From contig CASEGJ010000001.1 in NCBI GenBank assembly GCA_949287425.1, forward strand, positions 124,001-188,000: a stretch of DNA of 64,000 bases, read 5' to 3'. The DNA is from an uncultured Caryophanales bacterium (GTDB lineage Bacteria; Bacillota_I; Bacilli_A; RFN20; CAG-288). The notes beneath the pieces were generated by a model. The model saw only the letters and a program-made list of their open reading frames with translations. It had not been told where the DNA came from and searched no databases. How positions within the stretch are numbered: position 1 is the stretch's first letter; each line of letters starts with the position of its first letter. Position numbers and translations under genes: made by a program. This document shows positions 54,825 through 63,975 of the stretch, one piece after another.

Positions 54825-56122
54825 TTATTTCCCTCCTTATTAATTATACTAGCTTTTACAAGACCATCTTTAAAACCAATTTCAACTTCATCTAAAATGT
54901 TTAATTGTTTAATTGAAGTAATATATTTGCCTTCTTTTTTAACTAAGGCCAATCCATTATCTAATTTAGCAAATGGATTTATCAATTCTAATTTATATTC
55001 ATAATCTTTAATTTTTAATAACACTTTGTTTATTTGATTATTAAATCCACTTTTTAAATCAGTTTTCTGGTTTAATAAAGCTCTATCTAAAGCATTTAAC
55101 TTATTTAGATAGCTTTGTTTTAACATAATTGATTTATTCATCAAAGTACTAGATATACTATTTATTTTCTCATTAAGTTGATATTTCTCTAAATTATCAG
55201 ATAGTCTATCTAATAAATATGTCTTATTGTTTAATATATTTGAAACGGCTTTATTAAAGCTATTTTTAGCATCATCTAGTTCATCGTAAACATCATCTAA
55301 ATCTTTTAAGCAGCATTCAGCTGCCGCAGTAGGAGTAATTTTATGAATATCGGCTACCAAATCTGATAAAGACGTATCAATTTCATGACCTATGCCTGTA
55401 ATGATAACTTTTGACATATTAGCTAGTCTACGTACAACTTTTTCATCATTAAAACAGCTTAAATCGTTTTTATCTCCTCCTCCACGACCAAAAATAATTA
55501 CATCGCAATCAGATTTATCTGCTTTATCTAAAGCTCTAATTAAACTTTCAGGCGCTTGATTACCTTGAACTATAGCATCAAAAAGAACAGTAGACACAGG
55601 AAACTTTTTCTTCAATGTCTTTAAAATATCTTGATAAGCAGCGCCAGATTTTGATGTAACGATACCTATTTTTGAAATATGAGGTGGCAAGCTTTTCTTT
55701 CTTTTTGAATCAAATAAACCTTCTTTAGCTAGCTGTTGTTTAAGCTTTTCTAATTGAACAAGTTGCTCACCATAGCCAAATTGTTCTAAACTTCTAGCAT
55801 TTAATGATAGACTACCAAAAGGCGGATAATAGTTAATATCCCCTTTTACTATAACATCGTCACCTATTTTATAATCTGAAGTTATATATCTTTCATAACC
55901 TGCAAAAATATTAACCTTAATAGCTGCTTTAATTTGCTTAGTCTGACTATTATATTCAGTTAAAGTTAAATACGTATTGCCGTTTTTAGTTGATTTAGAA
56001 GTAATTTCGCCTCGGATAGAAATATTTTGAAAAAGTTCACTTGAAAGTACTTGTTTTAAAATGTTTGATATCTCGCTAACAGAAAATATTCTCTTTTTGA
56101 ATTCACTGTAATTTGGTAACAT
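54821..56122 (-). CDS. xseA: Exodeoxyribonuclease VII large subunit
   Basis: Catalytic subunit of exonuclease VII. The N-terminal OB-fold domain (about 10-110), the catalytic domain with IGIVTSKSGAAYQD, IIFGRGGGDKNDL and GIGHEIDTSLSDLVAD, and a C-terminal coiled coil are visible. 433 residues, typical. One base separates it from nusB. Confidence 0.97.
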   Translation of the reverse strand: MLPNYSEFKKRIFSVSEISNILKQVLSSELFQNISIRGEITSKSTKNGNTYLTLTEYNSQTKQIKAAIKVNIFAGYERYITSDYKIGDDVIVKGDINYYPPFGSLSLNARSLEQFGYGEQLVQLEKLKQQLAKEGLFDSKRKKSLPPHISKIGIVTSKSGAAYQDILKTLKKKFPVSTVLFDAIVQGNQAPESLIRALDKADKSDCDVIIFGRGGGDKNDLSCFNDEKVVRRLANMSKVIITGIGHEIDTSLSDLVADIHKITPTAAAECCLKDLDDVYDELDDAKNSFNKAVSNILNNKTYLLDRLSDNLEKYQLNEKINSISSTLMNKSIMLKQSYLNKLNALDRALLNQKTDLKSGFNNQINKVLLKIKDYEYKLELINPFAKLDNGLALVKKEGKYITSIKQLNILDEVEIGFKDGLVKASIINKEGNK

Positions 56123-56123
56123 A

Positions 56124-56534
56124 TCAATTTTCTAATATTTTATCTAAAACTGCATTTATATATTTGTAATCTTTACTAGAAAGATATTTTTTAGCATATG
56201 TTATTGCAAAATCTATTAAAACAGCTTTTGGAGTTAACTTTAGAATATATCCTTCACTGACAATTTCTAAAAATAGAGCTTGAGCTAAATCGTTTAATCT
56301 ATTAAACTCCCATTTTACTAATTTAGATTGAACTAAATTTACTATCTGGTCGTAGTTTTTATATACGCCAAGATAAATCTGTTTACAAAATAAAGAAATA
56401 TCTTCAAGATTGTCAACATAAAATACGCTAGTTAATGTCTGATTAATATCGTAATCTATATTTGCTTTCTGACGAATTAAATTATCATATATAGCAGTGA
56501 TAATATTTTCTCTTTCTTGACATCTAGATAACAT
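56124..56534 (-). CDS. nusB: Transcription antitermination protein NusB
   Basis: Small all-helical protein that binds boxA with S10 in rRNA antitermination. The C-terminal pattern is clear: LAQALFLEIVSEGY, then AITYAKKYLSSKDYKYINAVLDKI. 136 residues. GGAAGGGAAAT lies just before the ATG. Its neighbour yqhY and xseA downstream match the Bacillus order. Confidence 0.9.
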   Translation of the reverse strand: MLSRCQERENIITAIYDNLIRQKANIDYDINQTLTSVFYVDNLEDISLFCKQIYLGVYKNYDQIVNLVQSKLVKWEFNRLNDLAQALFLEIVSEGYILKLTPKAVLIDFAITYAKKYLSSKDYKYINAVLDKILEN

Positions 56535-56597
56535 ATTTCCCTTCCTTTCAAAGATCGTAAAATGACTCGCTTTATAATTAAAATAAAACTAATTGAA

Positions 56598-56921
56598 TTA
56601 GTCAACAAGAATATGAACTTCCAATCTACAAAGTTCATAATAAGCCTCTAAATCTTCTTTTATATAATCAGCAATTTGTTTTTTTACCATTTGATAAACT
56701 TCATTTGAAGTATCTGAATTTACTTTTAGAAGATGAAGATAGATACTAACTATATCGTTTTTGTAACGAATGGTAGGCTCTTTTTTAGATAATTTAAAAA
56801 CGCCATTTAAAATACTAGATTGGATTTCTTGAATAGAATAAATAACCATATTGGCAATTCCTTTAAGCGAAATTCCAACTTTATTATTTTTTAAATTAGA
56901 AATATTAACGTAAGTAAGCAT
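56598..56921 (-). CDS. Asp23/Gls24 family protein (YqhY-like)
   Basis: A 107-residue member of the Asp23 (DUF322) family, recognised by the GISLKGIANMVIYSIQEI start and its position immediately upstream of nusB, as yqhY in Bacillus, where it is linked to acetyl-CoA carboxylase control. No accB or accC is near here. Cytoplasmic, no membrane segment. Function in this organism not clear. Confidence 0.75.
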   Translation of the reverse strand: MLTYVNISNLKNNKVGISLKGIANMVIYSIQEIQSSILNGVFKLSKKEPTIRYKNDIVSIYLHLLKVNSDTSNEVYQMVKKQIADYIKEDLEAYYELCRLEVHILVD

Positions 56922-56938
56922 ATCCCCTCCTAATAGAT

Positions 56939-59074
56939 TTATACCTGTTTAATTGATAGACCTATCCTATGTCTAGATTTATCAATTGATATTACTTTAA
57001 CTTTAACGATATCACCTATTTGAATAACGTCATTTATGTTTTTAATATATTGATTGCTAATTTCAGAAATGTGAACTAAACCATCTTCGTGAAGTCCAAT
57101 ATCGACAAAACAACCAAAATCAGAAACATTTCTAATAGTCCCTTCTAATATCATTCCAATTTTTAAATCGTCAATAGAAGTTATATTAGAATCTAAATTA
57201 GCTACTTTAAGCTCTTGGCGAGGGTCTAAAGCTGGTTTGATTAATTCAGTTACTATCTCTTTAATAGCTAAATAAGTACAATTCAATTTTTTAGATAAAT
57301 TTGTTATTTCATCATCAGTTAACTTAGAACAAATTTCTTTAGCTTTACTTAAACTATCAATTTGATATAACTTAAAAAAGTCTTTTGTTAGCTTATAAGA
57401 TTCAGGATGGATGCTAGTGGCATCTAAAAATTCTTTTCCATCTTTAATACGCAAAAACCCAGCGGCATTTGAAAAGACTTTAGGTCCAAATTTATTAACT
57501 TTTAACAAGTCATCTCTCGAATTAAATCTGCCGTTTTCTTTTCTATAATTAACGATGTTTTTTGCCAAACTAGGTCCAATTCCAGAAATATAAGATAAAA
57601 TTGATTCACTGGCGTAATTTAAATCGACACCGACTTTATTAACGCAATCTTCAACTACCCCATGAAGAGCTAACTTCAATTTAGTCTGATTAATATCATG
57701 CTGATATTGACCAACTCCAATCGATTCAGGAGCAATCTTAACTAGTTCAGAAAGTGGATCTATCAATCTTCTTGCAATACTTACTGCACTTCTTAAAGCA
57801 ACATCGAAGTTTGGAAATTCTTCTATGGCTAATTTACTTGCTGAATAAATAGAAGCACCAGCTTCAGAAACAATAACTAGTTTAGTTGTTGGAATATCTT
57901 TTATAACTAATTTTAAAAACTTTTCCGATTCTCTTGAAGCTGTTCCATTTCCCAAAGCGATAAATTTTACTTTATATTTATTTATTAAGCTAGCTAAACG
58001 AGTTTTTTCATCTAAAATCACTTTTTCATCTTTGCTAATTGTAACAAAAGTTTTAGTAGTATATAAAACGTTAGACAATTCATCGACAATAGCAATTTTA
58101 CATCCATTAGCATAACCTGGATCAAACCCCATTACCGTACATGATTTTAATGGCGCCTGCATTAATAAACGCTCCAAATTAATTTTAAAAGTCTGAATAG
58201 AATTATCTTCAGCGTATTCAAACATCATAGAATATATATCGTTATCTATTGATGGTTTAATTAATCTTTTATAACTATCAGTTATTATTTGATTAAATTC
58301 TTCTTTATATGGCGTATTTAAAGGAATTTCATAATTAGAAATATATTCGATAGCTAAACTATCATCAATAATTATTTCCTTATGAAGTTGATTTTGATTT
58401 TCGCCGCGCCATATCGCAAGAATTTGATGTGGTTTAACATATTTAATAAGTTTAGAAAAATTTTCGTAGTTATCATAAAGATCAGTTGTCTTCTTTTTAG
58501 AAAGACTAACTTGAAGATTTCCCTGTTTCTTAATGAGATTTTTTAAATATGTACGATATTTTTCCTTATCAGAAATTTCCTCAGCAATAATATCAAAAGC
58601 GCCTTGGATAGCCATTTTTAAATCACTAACCCCTTTATCAGGATCGATATATTTCTTTGCTTCAGTTTCTAAATTGCCACTAAAGTCATTTTTTAAATAA
58701 TTAGCTAAACCTAATAAGCCTTTTTTAATAGCAATTTGACCTCTTGTTTGCTTTTTAGGCTTATAAGGTCTATATATATCTTCCAATTCGGTTAAAGTTA
58801 AACAGCAATCTATTTGAGTTGAAAGTTCAGGTGTTAATTTCCCTAGCTTTGAAATAGTATCAATTACAGTTTTTTTTCTATCCTCAAGTTTTCTTAAATA
58901 AGTTAAACGATTATCTAATTCTCTAATCTTGCTATCTTCTAAAGAATCAGTTAACTCTTTTCTATATCTAGCAATAAAAGGTATACTAGCGCCTTGATCT
59001 AACAAATTAACAGTATTAACTACCTGCTTATTAGTAAGATTAAGTTCACTTTCAAGCTGTTTAATAATATCCAT
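56939..59074 (-). CDS. tex: Tex-like RNA-binding protein
   Basis: Tex family protein of 711 residues: an N-terminal helix-turn-helix-rich region, a YqgF-like RNase H fold (MGFDPGYANGCKIAIVD, about 319-335), helix-hairpin-helix motifs (YISGIGPSLAKNIVNYR) and a C-terminal S1 RNA-binding domain (GMILEGTIRNVSDFGCFVDI). It acts in transcription or translation quality control; the exact role varies. An extended -10 TGA-TAAAAT lies at 59108-59100. Confidence 0.96.
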   Translation of the reverse strand: MDIIKQLESELNLTNKQVVNTVNLLDQGASIPFIARYRKELTDSLEDSKIRELDNRLTYLRKLEDRKKTVIDTISKLGKLTPELSTQIDCCLTLTELEDIYRPYKPKKQTRGQIAIKKGLLGLANYLKNDFSGNLETEAKKYIDPDKGVSDLKMAIQGAFDIIAEEISDKEKYRTYLKNLIKKQGNLQVSLSKKKTTDLYDNYENFSKLIKYVKPHQILAIWRGENQNQLHKEIIIDDSLAIEYISNYEIPLNTPYKEEFNQIITDSYKRLIKPSIDNDIYSMMFEYAEDNSIQTFKINLERLLMQAPLKSCTVMGFDPGYANGCKIAIVDELSNVLYTTKTFVTISKDEKVILDEKTRLASLINKYKVKFIALGNGTASRESEKFLKLVIKDIPTTKLVIVSEAGASIYSASKLAIEEFPNFDVALRSAVSIARRLIDPLSELVKIAPESIGVGQYQHDINQTKLKLALHGVVEDCVNKVGVDLNYASESILSYISGIGPSLAKNIVNYRKENGRFNSRDDLLKVNKFGPKVFSNAAGFLRIKDGKEFLDATSIHPESYKLTKDFFKLYQIDSLSKAKEICSKLTDDEITNLSKKLNCTYLAIKEIVTELIKPALDPRQELKVANLDSNITSIDDLKIGMILEGTIRNVSDFGCFVDIGLHEDGLVHISEISNQYIKNINDVIQIGDIVKVKVISIDKSRHRIGLSIKQV

Positions 59075-59253
59075 ATTTATTTCTTTCTAATACTTAAATA
59101 TTTTATCAATTCTTTCTTCTTAATTCAAAAATGTGAAAATAGATTGAAACGTAAAAATGGAAAATTAAACTTCGCATTTACTAATTAACAACTATTTTAA
59201 TACTAATTATTTACTTTTTTATATTTATGCATACTATTTATAAGTTTTTAACA

Positions 59254-59282
59254 AAATAAATAAGAGGTAAATTTACCTCTTA
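59254..59282 (-). terminator. leuS terminator
   Basis: Perfect 22-base palindrome (59261-59282), half site TAAGAGGTAAA, followed on the minus strand by a T-rich tract. The 59283-59075 gap also holds the tex promoter. Confidence 0.88.
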
Positions 59283-59283
59283 T

Positions 59284-61689
59284 CTATTTAACAACGATGT
59301 TAATTATCTTATCGACAACAAAGATAACTTTAACTATTGTCTTATCAATTAAGTATTTATTAACCTCTTTCATTTCAGAAATTTGTTTAATTAATTCATC
59401 TTGGTTGTTATAACCTTTATCTAATGATATTTCCCCTCTACGTTTGCCATTAATAGAAATCGCTATAGTAACTTTTTGTTTAGTTGCTAACTTTTCATCG
59501 TATTTTGGCCAGCTGACAAAATCAATAAAGCCTTCATAACCTAAAATCTGATAACATTCTTGAGCGAGATGAGGAGCAACTGGTTCAAGTAATTGAGTTA
59601 GGACTTTCATATGTTGCTTATATAATGATTTAGCTTGATACATATTATTAACTAAAATCATAATAGCGCTAATTGCAGTATTGAAGGCTAAATTGTCGTA
59701 ATCTAATGTAACCTTTTTAATAGTTTGATGCACGATTTCATCTAAGCTATGATCGTTAGTTTCACTAATTAAAGATGAATAATTAACATCAGTAAACAAT
59801 CTATATACTCTATTTAAAAATCTATTAGCCCCATTTAATCCATTATCTGACCATGGTAACGATTGATCTAAAGGCCCTTTAAATAACTCATATAATCTAA
59901 ATGAATCAGCACCATAATTATTAACACAATCATTTGGATTAATAACATTCCCTCTTGATTTTGACATTTTTTGACCATCAGGGCCTAATATCATTCCAGG
60001 ATGGCGAAGTTTTTTAAATGGTTCAGGAGTTTTCACAATACCTAAATCGTATAAAAACTTATGCCAAAATCTAGCATATAACAAATGCAAAACTGCATGT
60101 TCGGCTCCACCGATATAAACATCGACTGGAAGCCAGTGCTCAATCAATTTAGGATCTGCTAGGCAAGTTTCATTATTAGGATCTAAATATCTAATAAAAT
60201 ACCAAGATGAACCAGCCCATTGTGGCATGATATTAGTTTCTCTAACTCCTTTTTTACCATCAATTGTAACATTCACCCAATCTTTAGCCTTGCTTAAAGG
60301 AGGTTTACCATCACCACTTGGGGCATAATTATCAAGCTCAGGTAATTCTAAAGGTAATTCATTATAAGGAACTTCTTTTAAACTACCATCTTCCATATGG
60401 ATAATTGGAATAGGTTCACCCCAATATCTCTGTCTAGAAAACAGCCAATCTCTAAGTTTATAATGAACGACTTTTTTACCTTTATTAAGTTCAATTAATT
60501 TATCGGTAATAACTTTTTTTGCCTCTTGAATATTTAAACCATCAGCAAAACTAGAATTGATGTGCTTAGCATCATCAACCATAGCGCAAGTAGAAACATC
60601 TCCTTCTAAAACTTGAATCATCTCGATGTTATTTTTCTTTGCAAACTCATAATCGCGCTGATCGTGACATGGAACAGCCATAACTGCCCCACTTCCATAA
60701 CTAGCTAAGACATAATCACCTATATAAATAGGAAGTTTTTTGTTGTTAATAGGGTTTATAGCATAGCTTCCTAAAAAGACTCCTGTTTTTTCTTTACTGG
60801 CATTAGTTCTTTCAATTTCTGATTTTGATTTAACCTGTTCAAGATATTTTTCAACTTGTTCTTTTTGTGAAGAAGTAGTCAATTTACTAACAAGAGAATG
60901 TTCAGGAGCTAAGACGACATATGTACATCCAAATAAAGTATCGACTCTAGTAGTGTAAACGACAAAACTATCATTAGAATCTAAAACATCAAATTGAATT
61001 TCAACCCCTTCAGATTTACCGATCCAATTTGTCTGCATAGTAATTGTTGAATTTGGCCAATCTAAATCATTTAATCCATCTAATAACTTTTGTGCATATT
61101 CAGTTATTCTTAAAACCCACTGTTTCATATCGATAGTAATTACTGGGAATCCTCCTCTTTCAGATTTTCCATCAATTACTTCTTCATTAGCTAAGACTGT
61201 TCCTAATTCTGGGCAATAATTAACAGGTCTATAATCTTCATATGCTAAATTGTGTTCATATAACTTTTCAAATATCCACTGTGTCCACTTGTAATATTTC
61301 GGATTAGAAGTTTCTAATGTCTTTGACCAGTCGACAGATAATCCACACATATCCATTTGCTTTTTAAAATTTTCGATATTTTTTTCAGTAAATGGACCTG
61401 GATGAGTGTTGTTTTTTATAGCAAATTGTTCAGCCGGTAATCCAAACGAATCAAAACCCATAGGGTGAAAAACATTATACCCTTGCATACGTTTAAATCT
61501 TGCTAAAGCATCAGTTGCAGAATATCCTTCCATGTGTCCGACATGTAAACCTTGAGCAGATGGATAAGGAAACATATCCATAATGTAAAATTTTGGCTTT
61601 GAAAAATCATAGAGATTAGTTTTATATAAATCAGCATCTTTCCATTTTTTCTGCCATTTAGATTCTATAGTTTTAAAATCGTAACCCAT
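59284..61689 (-). CDS. leuS: Leucine--tRNA ligase
   Basis: Class I synthetase for tRNA-Leu. HIGH-type motif PYPSAQGLHVGHMEGYSATD (about residues 41-60), the CP1 editing domain with its conserved Thr/Asp region (about 220-420) and KMSKS (about 570) are present, with a C-terminal anticodon-binding and tail domain. 801 residues, normal. AGAAGGG precedes the ATG. The short leader (under 35 bases) has no T-box. Confidence 0.98.
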   Translation of the reverse strand: MGYDFKTIESKWQKKWKDADLYKTNLYDFSKPKFYIMDMFPYPSAQGLHVGHMEGYSATDALARFKRMQGYNVFHPMGFDSFGLPAEQFAIKNNTHPGPFTEKNIENFKKQMDMCGLSVDWSKTLETSNPKYYKWTQWIFEKLYEHNLAYEDYRPVNYCPELGTVLANEEVIDGKSERGGFPVITIDMKQWVLRITEYAQKLLDGLNDLDWPNSTITMQTNWIGKSEGVEIQFDVLDSNDSFVVYTTRVDTLFGCTYVVLAPEHSLVSKLTTSSQKEQVEKYLEQVKSKSEIERTNASKEKTGVFLGSYAINPINNKKLPIYIGDYVLASYGSGAVMAVPCHDQRDYEFAKKNNIEMIQVLEGDVSTCAMVDDAKHINSSFADGLNIQEAKKVITDKLIELNKGKKVVHYKLRDWLFSRQRYWGEPIPIIHMEDGSLKEVPYNELPLELPELDNYAPSGDGKPPLSKAKDWVNVTIDGKKGVRETNIMPQWAGSSWYFIRYLDPNNETCLADPKLIEHWLPVDVYIGGAEHAVLHLLYARFWHKFLYDLGIVKTPEPFKKLRHPGMILGPDGQKMSKSRGNVINPNDCVNNYGADSFRLYELFKGPLDQSLPWSDNGLNGANRFLNRVYRLFTDVNYSSLISETNDHSLDEIVHQTIKKVTLDYDNLAFNTAISAIMILVNNMYQAKSLYKQHMKVLTQLLEPVAPHLAQECYQILGYEGFIDFVSWPKYDEKLATKQKVTIAISINGKRRGEISLDKGYNNQDELIKQISEMKEVNKYLIDKTIVKVIFVVDKIINIVVK

Positions 61690-61718
61690 TATTAAATTCC
61701 CTTCTAATAATCCTTATT

Positions 61719-61748
61719 ATTATATAGATTTGAAATAATTTTAGTCAA
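61719..61748 (-). promoter_or_regulatory. leuS promoter
   Basis: TTGACT (61748-61743), an 18-base spacer and TATAAT (61724-61719) on the minus strand. Confidence 0.75.
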
Positions 61749-61760
61749 TTTGAAAAAGTA

Positions 61761-61789
61761 TTGACATTTATTTCAAATAACATTATTAT
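61761..61789 (+). promoter_or_regulatory. rpsD promoter
   Basis: TTGACA (61761-61766), 17 bases, TATTAT (61784-61789). Starts transcription about 135 bases before rpsD, at the structured leader. Confidence 0.88.
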
Positions 61790-61796
61790 TAACAAT

Positions 61797-61925
61797 GCAT
61801 GTGTAGCTTGTAAGTATGACTTTGCCCGATGAATTAACTGTAAAGTAACCTAAGCTAAAATGGTGAACTTAGTCCATCCGGAAGTTAGAACTTGCACCTA
61901 TTCTAGCACAATAAAGAAAGGATTA
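61797..61925 (+). promoter_or_regulatory. Structured rpsD leader, putative S4 autoregulatory RNA
   Basis: The leader can fold into nested stems. The outer stem has TGTAAGT (61809-61815) with ACTTGCA (61890-61896) and TGTG (61800-61803) with CACA (61907-61910). The middle stem has ACTT, CC and GATG (61819-61831) with CATC, GG and AAGT (61875-61885). The inner hairpin is CTAAG/CTTAG (61850-61854 with 61868-61872), whose loop holds ATGG able to pair with CCAT at 61874-61877, a possible pseudoknot. In Firmicutes rpsD is known to be autoregulated by S4 binding its leader. Confidence 0.72.
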
Positions 61926-61932
61926 AAAAAAC

Positions 61933-62544
61933 ATGTCTCGTTATACTGGACCAACATGGAAAGTTTCTAGAAGACTCGGCTATTCAATTTTAGAAACTGG
62001 AAAAGAACTTCAAAAAAGACCTTATGCCCCTGGTCAACACGGCAAAACTAACAAGGTCAAGCTCTCTGAATACGGAAAGCAATTAGCCGAAAAGCAAAAA
62101 TTACGTAACACTTATGGTGTTTCTGAAAGACAATTCCAAAGAATCTTCAGAATCGCTAAAGCTGATAAAACAGCTGTTACTGGTGTCGCTTTCATGAGAT
62201 TACTTGAAACTAGATTGGATAACTTAGTCTATAGATTAGGCTTTGCTTCTACTAGAAGACAAGCTAGACAATTAGTAAGTCACGGTCATATCTTAGTCAA
62301 TGATAAAAAAGTTGATATACCTTCTTATTTTGTCAAAATTGGCGATAAGATTTCTTTAACTGATAAAGCTAAGAAATTCTTAATTGTCACTAATTCATTA
62401 GCTAATGTTAAATCTACTGTCAGCTATGTTAGCTTAGACAAAGATAAGTTTGAAGGTAGCTTAACTAGATTACCTGAACGTAGCGAAATGAGCAAAGATA
62501 TCAATGAAGCTCAAATCGTTGAATACTACAACAGAAAGTTATAA
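61933..62544 (+). CDS. rpsD: 30S ribosomal protein S4
   Basis: Primary 16S rRNA-binding protein that starts 30S assembly. The N-terminus MSRYTGPTWKVSRRLGYSI lacks the zinc cysteines (C- form). The S4 RNA-binding domain is at about residues 93-155 (RLDNLVYRLGFASTRRQARQ). 203 residues, typical. AAAGGA is ten bases before the ATG. Stands alone on this strand; long structured leader upstream. Confidence 0.98.
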   Translation: MSRYTGPTWKVSRRLGYSILETGKELQKRPYAPGQHGKTNKVKLSEYGKQLAEKQKLRNTYGVSERQFQRIFRIAKADKTAVTGVAFMRLLETRLDNLVYRLGFASTRRQARQLVSHGHILVNDKKVDIPSYFVKIGDKISLTDKAKKFLIVTNSLANVKSTVSYVSLDKDKFEGSLTRLPERSEMSKDINEAQIVEYYNRKL

Positions 62545-62553
62545 TCCACTAAT

Positions 62554-62578
62554 AAAACAGGTCACAGACCTGTTTTTT
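62554..62578 (+). terminator. rpsD terminator
   Basis: A 10-bp perfect stem AAAACAGGTC / GACCTGTTTT with loop ACA, followed by further T. It overlaps the stop codon of the convergent membrane-protein gene. Confidence 0.95.
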
Positions 62579-63347
62579 ATTTTATATTTTTATTTTTATA
62601 CAACCTATCCTCTAAAAGTTCATATTCGGCTTTAGATATTTTCTTTTCTTTATATAATCGTAAATTCTCTTCATGTTGTAATTTAATTAATTGAACTTGT
62701 TGAGTGCTTAAATTTTCAACATATGGTTTAGTAATATCACCTGTATTAGTAGAATATAGCCTTTTAATTCTTCCTTGAGGAGATTTACTTTTTTGACTAT
62801 CGATAGCAGATTTAGGAATCATAGAGGTAAAAGTAATATTTTTTTGTTCCCAATTCGCAAGAGCCATCTTTTTTAATTCATCTTCAGACAAAACTTCATT
62901 AGCAAGTTTAATATCCGACTTACAAATATGGTAATAAATCAATTTTCTTGCGTCTTGTTGACTAACTGGATACCACGAATATTTCTTAATTTTCTTTTTT
63001 AAAATCCAGTTATCAGCATTATAAGCGTAAAAAATATGAATTATAATCACTAAAATGATTCCAAGATAGGTAGAAAGCTGATTCCAACCTGCCCTAAAAA
63101 AATCCAATGACTTAGTTAGTATATCAATTAATGTAGAATTCCAAGCTTGATTACTTATTAAATCAGATAATTCTTTTATACCAGGTATTGGTAACAATAA
63201 ATAGTAAACTAAAAGCAGTATAAAGCCACTTATTTTCAATCTAAACAAAAGATAAAAAGGGCCAAAACACAAATAGTAATAACTAAATCCGACTCTCTTT
63301 TGGAATTTATTAGAAGCTATATCGGATAAATTTACATAGCCAATCAT
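62577..63347 (-). CDS. Hypothetical membrane protein with a SHOCT-like C-terminus
   Basis: 256 residues, not assigned to a family with confidence. Two to three hydrophobic segments fill residues about 20-60 (YYYLCFGPFYLLFRL, then ISGFILLLVYYLLLPIPG) and 92-108 (YLGIILVIIIHIFYAY). A long soluble part follows, ending in RLYKEKKISKAEYELLEDRL, which has the pattern of the short SHOCT oligomerisation helix. It overlaps the NUDIX gene by four bases and is probably its operon partner. Function unknown. Confidence 0.7.
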   Translation of the reverse strand: MIGYVNLSDIASNKFQKRVGFSYYYLCFGPFYLLFRLKISGFILLLVYYLLLPIPGIKELSDLISNQAWNSTLIDILTKSLDFFRAGWNQLSTYLGIILVIIIHIFYAYNADNWILKKKIKKYSWYPVSQQDARKLIYYHICKSDIKLANEVLSEDELKKMALANWEQKNITFTSMIPKSAIDSQKSKSPQGRIKRLYSTNTGDITKPYVENLSTQQVQLIKLQHEENLRLYKEKKISKAEYELLEDRLYKNKNIK

Positions 63348-63748
63348 AACTTCCCTAATTTGACCAAGTATTTATATGCACCTAAAATAGCTTGTTTATC
63401 TGAAGGATAAGTTACCATTTCAATCGCTTTATTAACATCGACAAACATAGCCTGTATTACTTCTTCTTTTTGAACTTTAATTTCGCCAGATTTATAAAAA
63501 GCTACAAAAAACGAAACGTGCTTATAAACATCCTTACTAGGTGAATAAGCCGTTTTGTATTCGTAATTAGTATCTACATCAACATCGATGTTAGTTTCTT
63601 CTTTAATCTCTCTCAAGCAAGTCATTGTAGGTGTTTCATTGGCTTCAACATGTCCTTTAGGGATAGAAGTATGCCCTAATACCATCTTCTCTATTAAAAC
63701 TTTATCACCTTTAAAAACTACGGCTCCATATGATTGTTCAATTTTCAT
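63344..63748 (-). CDS. NUDIX hydrolase
   Basis: 134-residue NUDIX protein. The box GHVEANETPTMTCLREIKEE (about residues 32-51) carries the expected Gly, Glu, Arg-Glu and Glu-Glu pattern. The N-terminus KIEQSYGAVVF and the length resemble diadenosine-tetraphosphate (Ap4A) hydrolases, but the substrate is not certain. GAGGA lies eight bases before the ATG. If Ap4A is the substrate, it would complement the YqeK domain elsewhere in the window. Confidence 0.85.
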   Translation of the reverse strand: MKIEQSYGAVVFKGDKVLIEKMVLGHTSIPKGHVEANETPTMTCLREIKEETNIDVDVDTNYEYKTAYSPSKDVYKHVSFFVAFYKSGEIKVQKEEVIQAMFVDVNKAIEMVTYPSDKQAILGAYKYLVKLGKL

Positions 63749-63957
63749 AACTCATTCCTCAAAAATATTTTAAATAAGTAAATTTGTTTTGTAAATAACA
63801 TATGCATCTATAGGATTGATTATATTAATATTTAACTAACAAATTATTTTCAATTAACAAATTCATTTACTATTCAAAATCCTATCATATTAATAATGTT
63901 TATCTGTTGATTTAATATCTACTTATTATCTGTGTAATTTTTAGGATAAGTTATCAA

Positions 63958-63975
63958 ATTTTCAGTACTGAAAAT
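63958..63975. repeat. 18-bp perfect palindrome
   Basis: ATTTTCAGTACTGAAAAT is perfectly self-complementary, with no loop and no T tract, so it looks more like an operator than a terminator. It lies in the 250-base gene-free end of the window; its target gene would be outside. Confidence 0.5.

Noticed and set aside
63945-63955. GATAAGTTATC occurring here and at 45643-45653
   Set aside because: An 11-base AT-rich near-palindrome found twice is too weak to claim as a shared site, and one copy overlaps a DnaA-box-like sequence.
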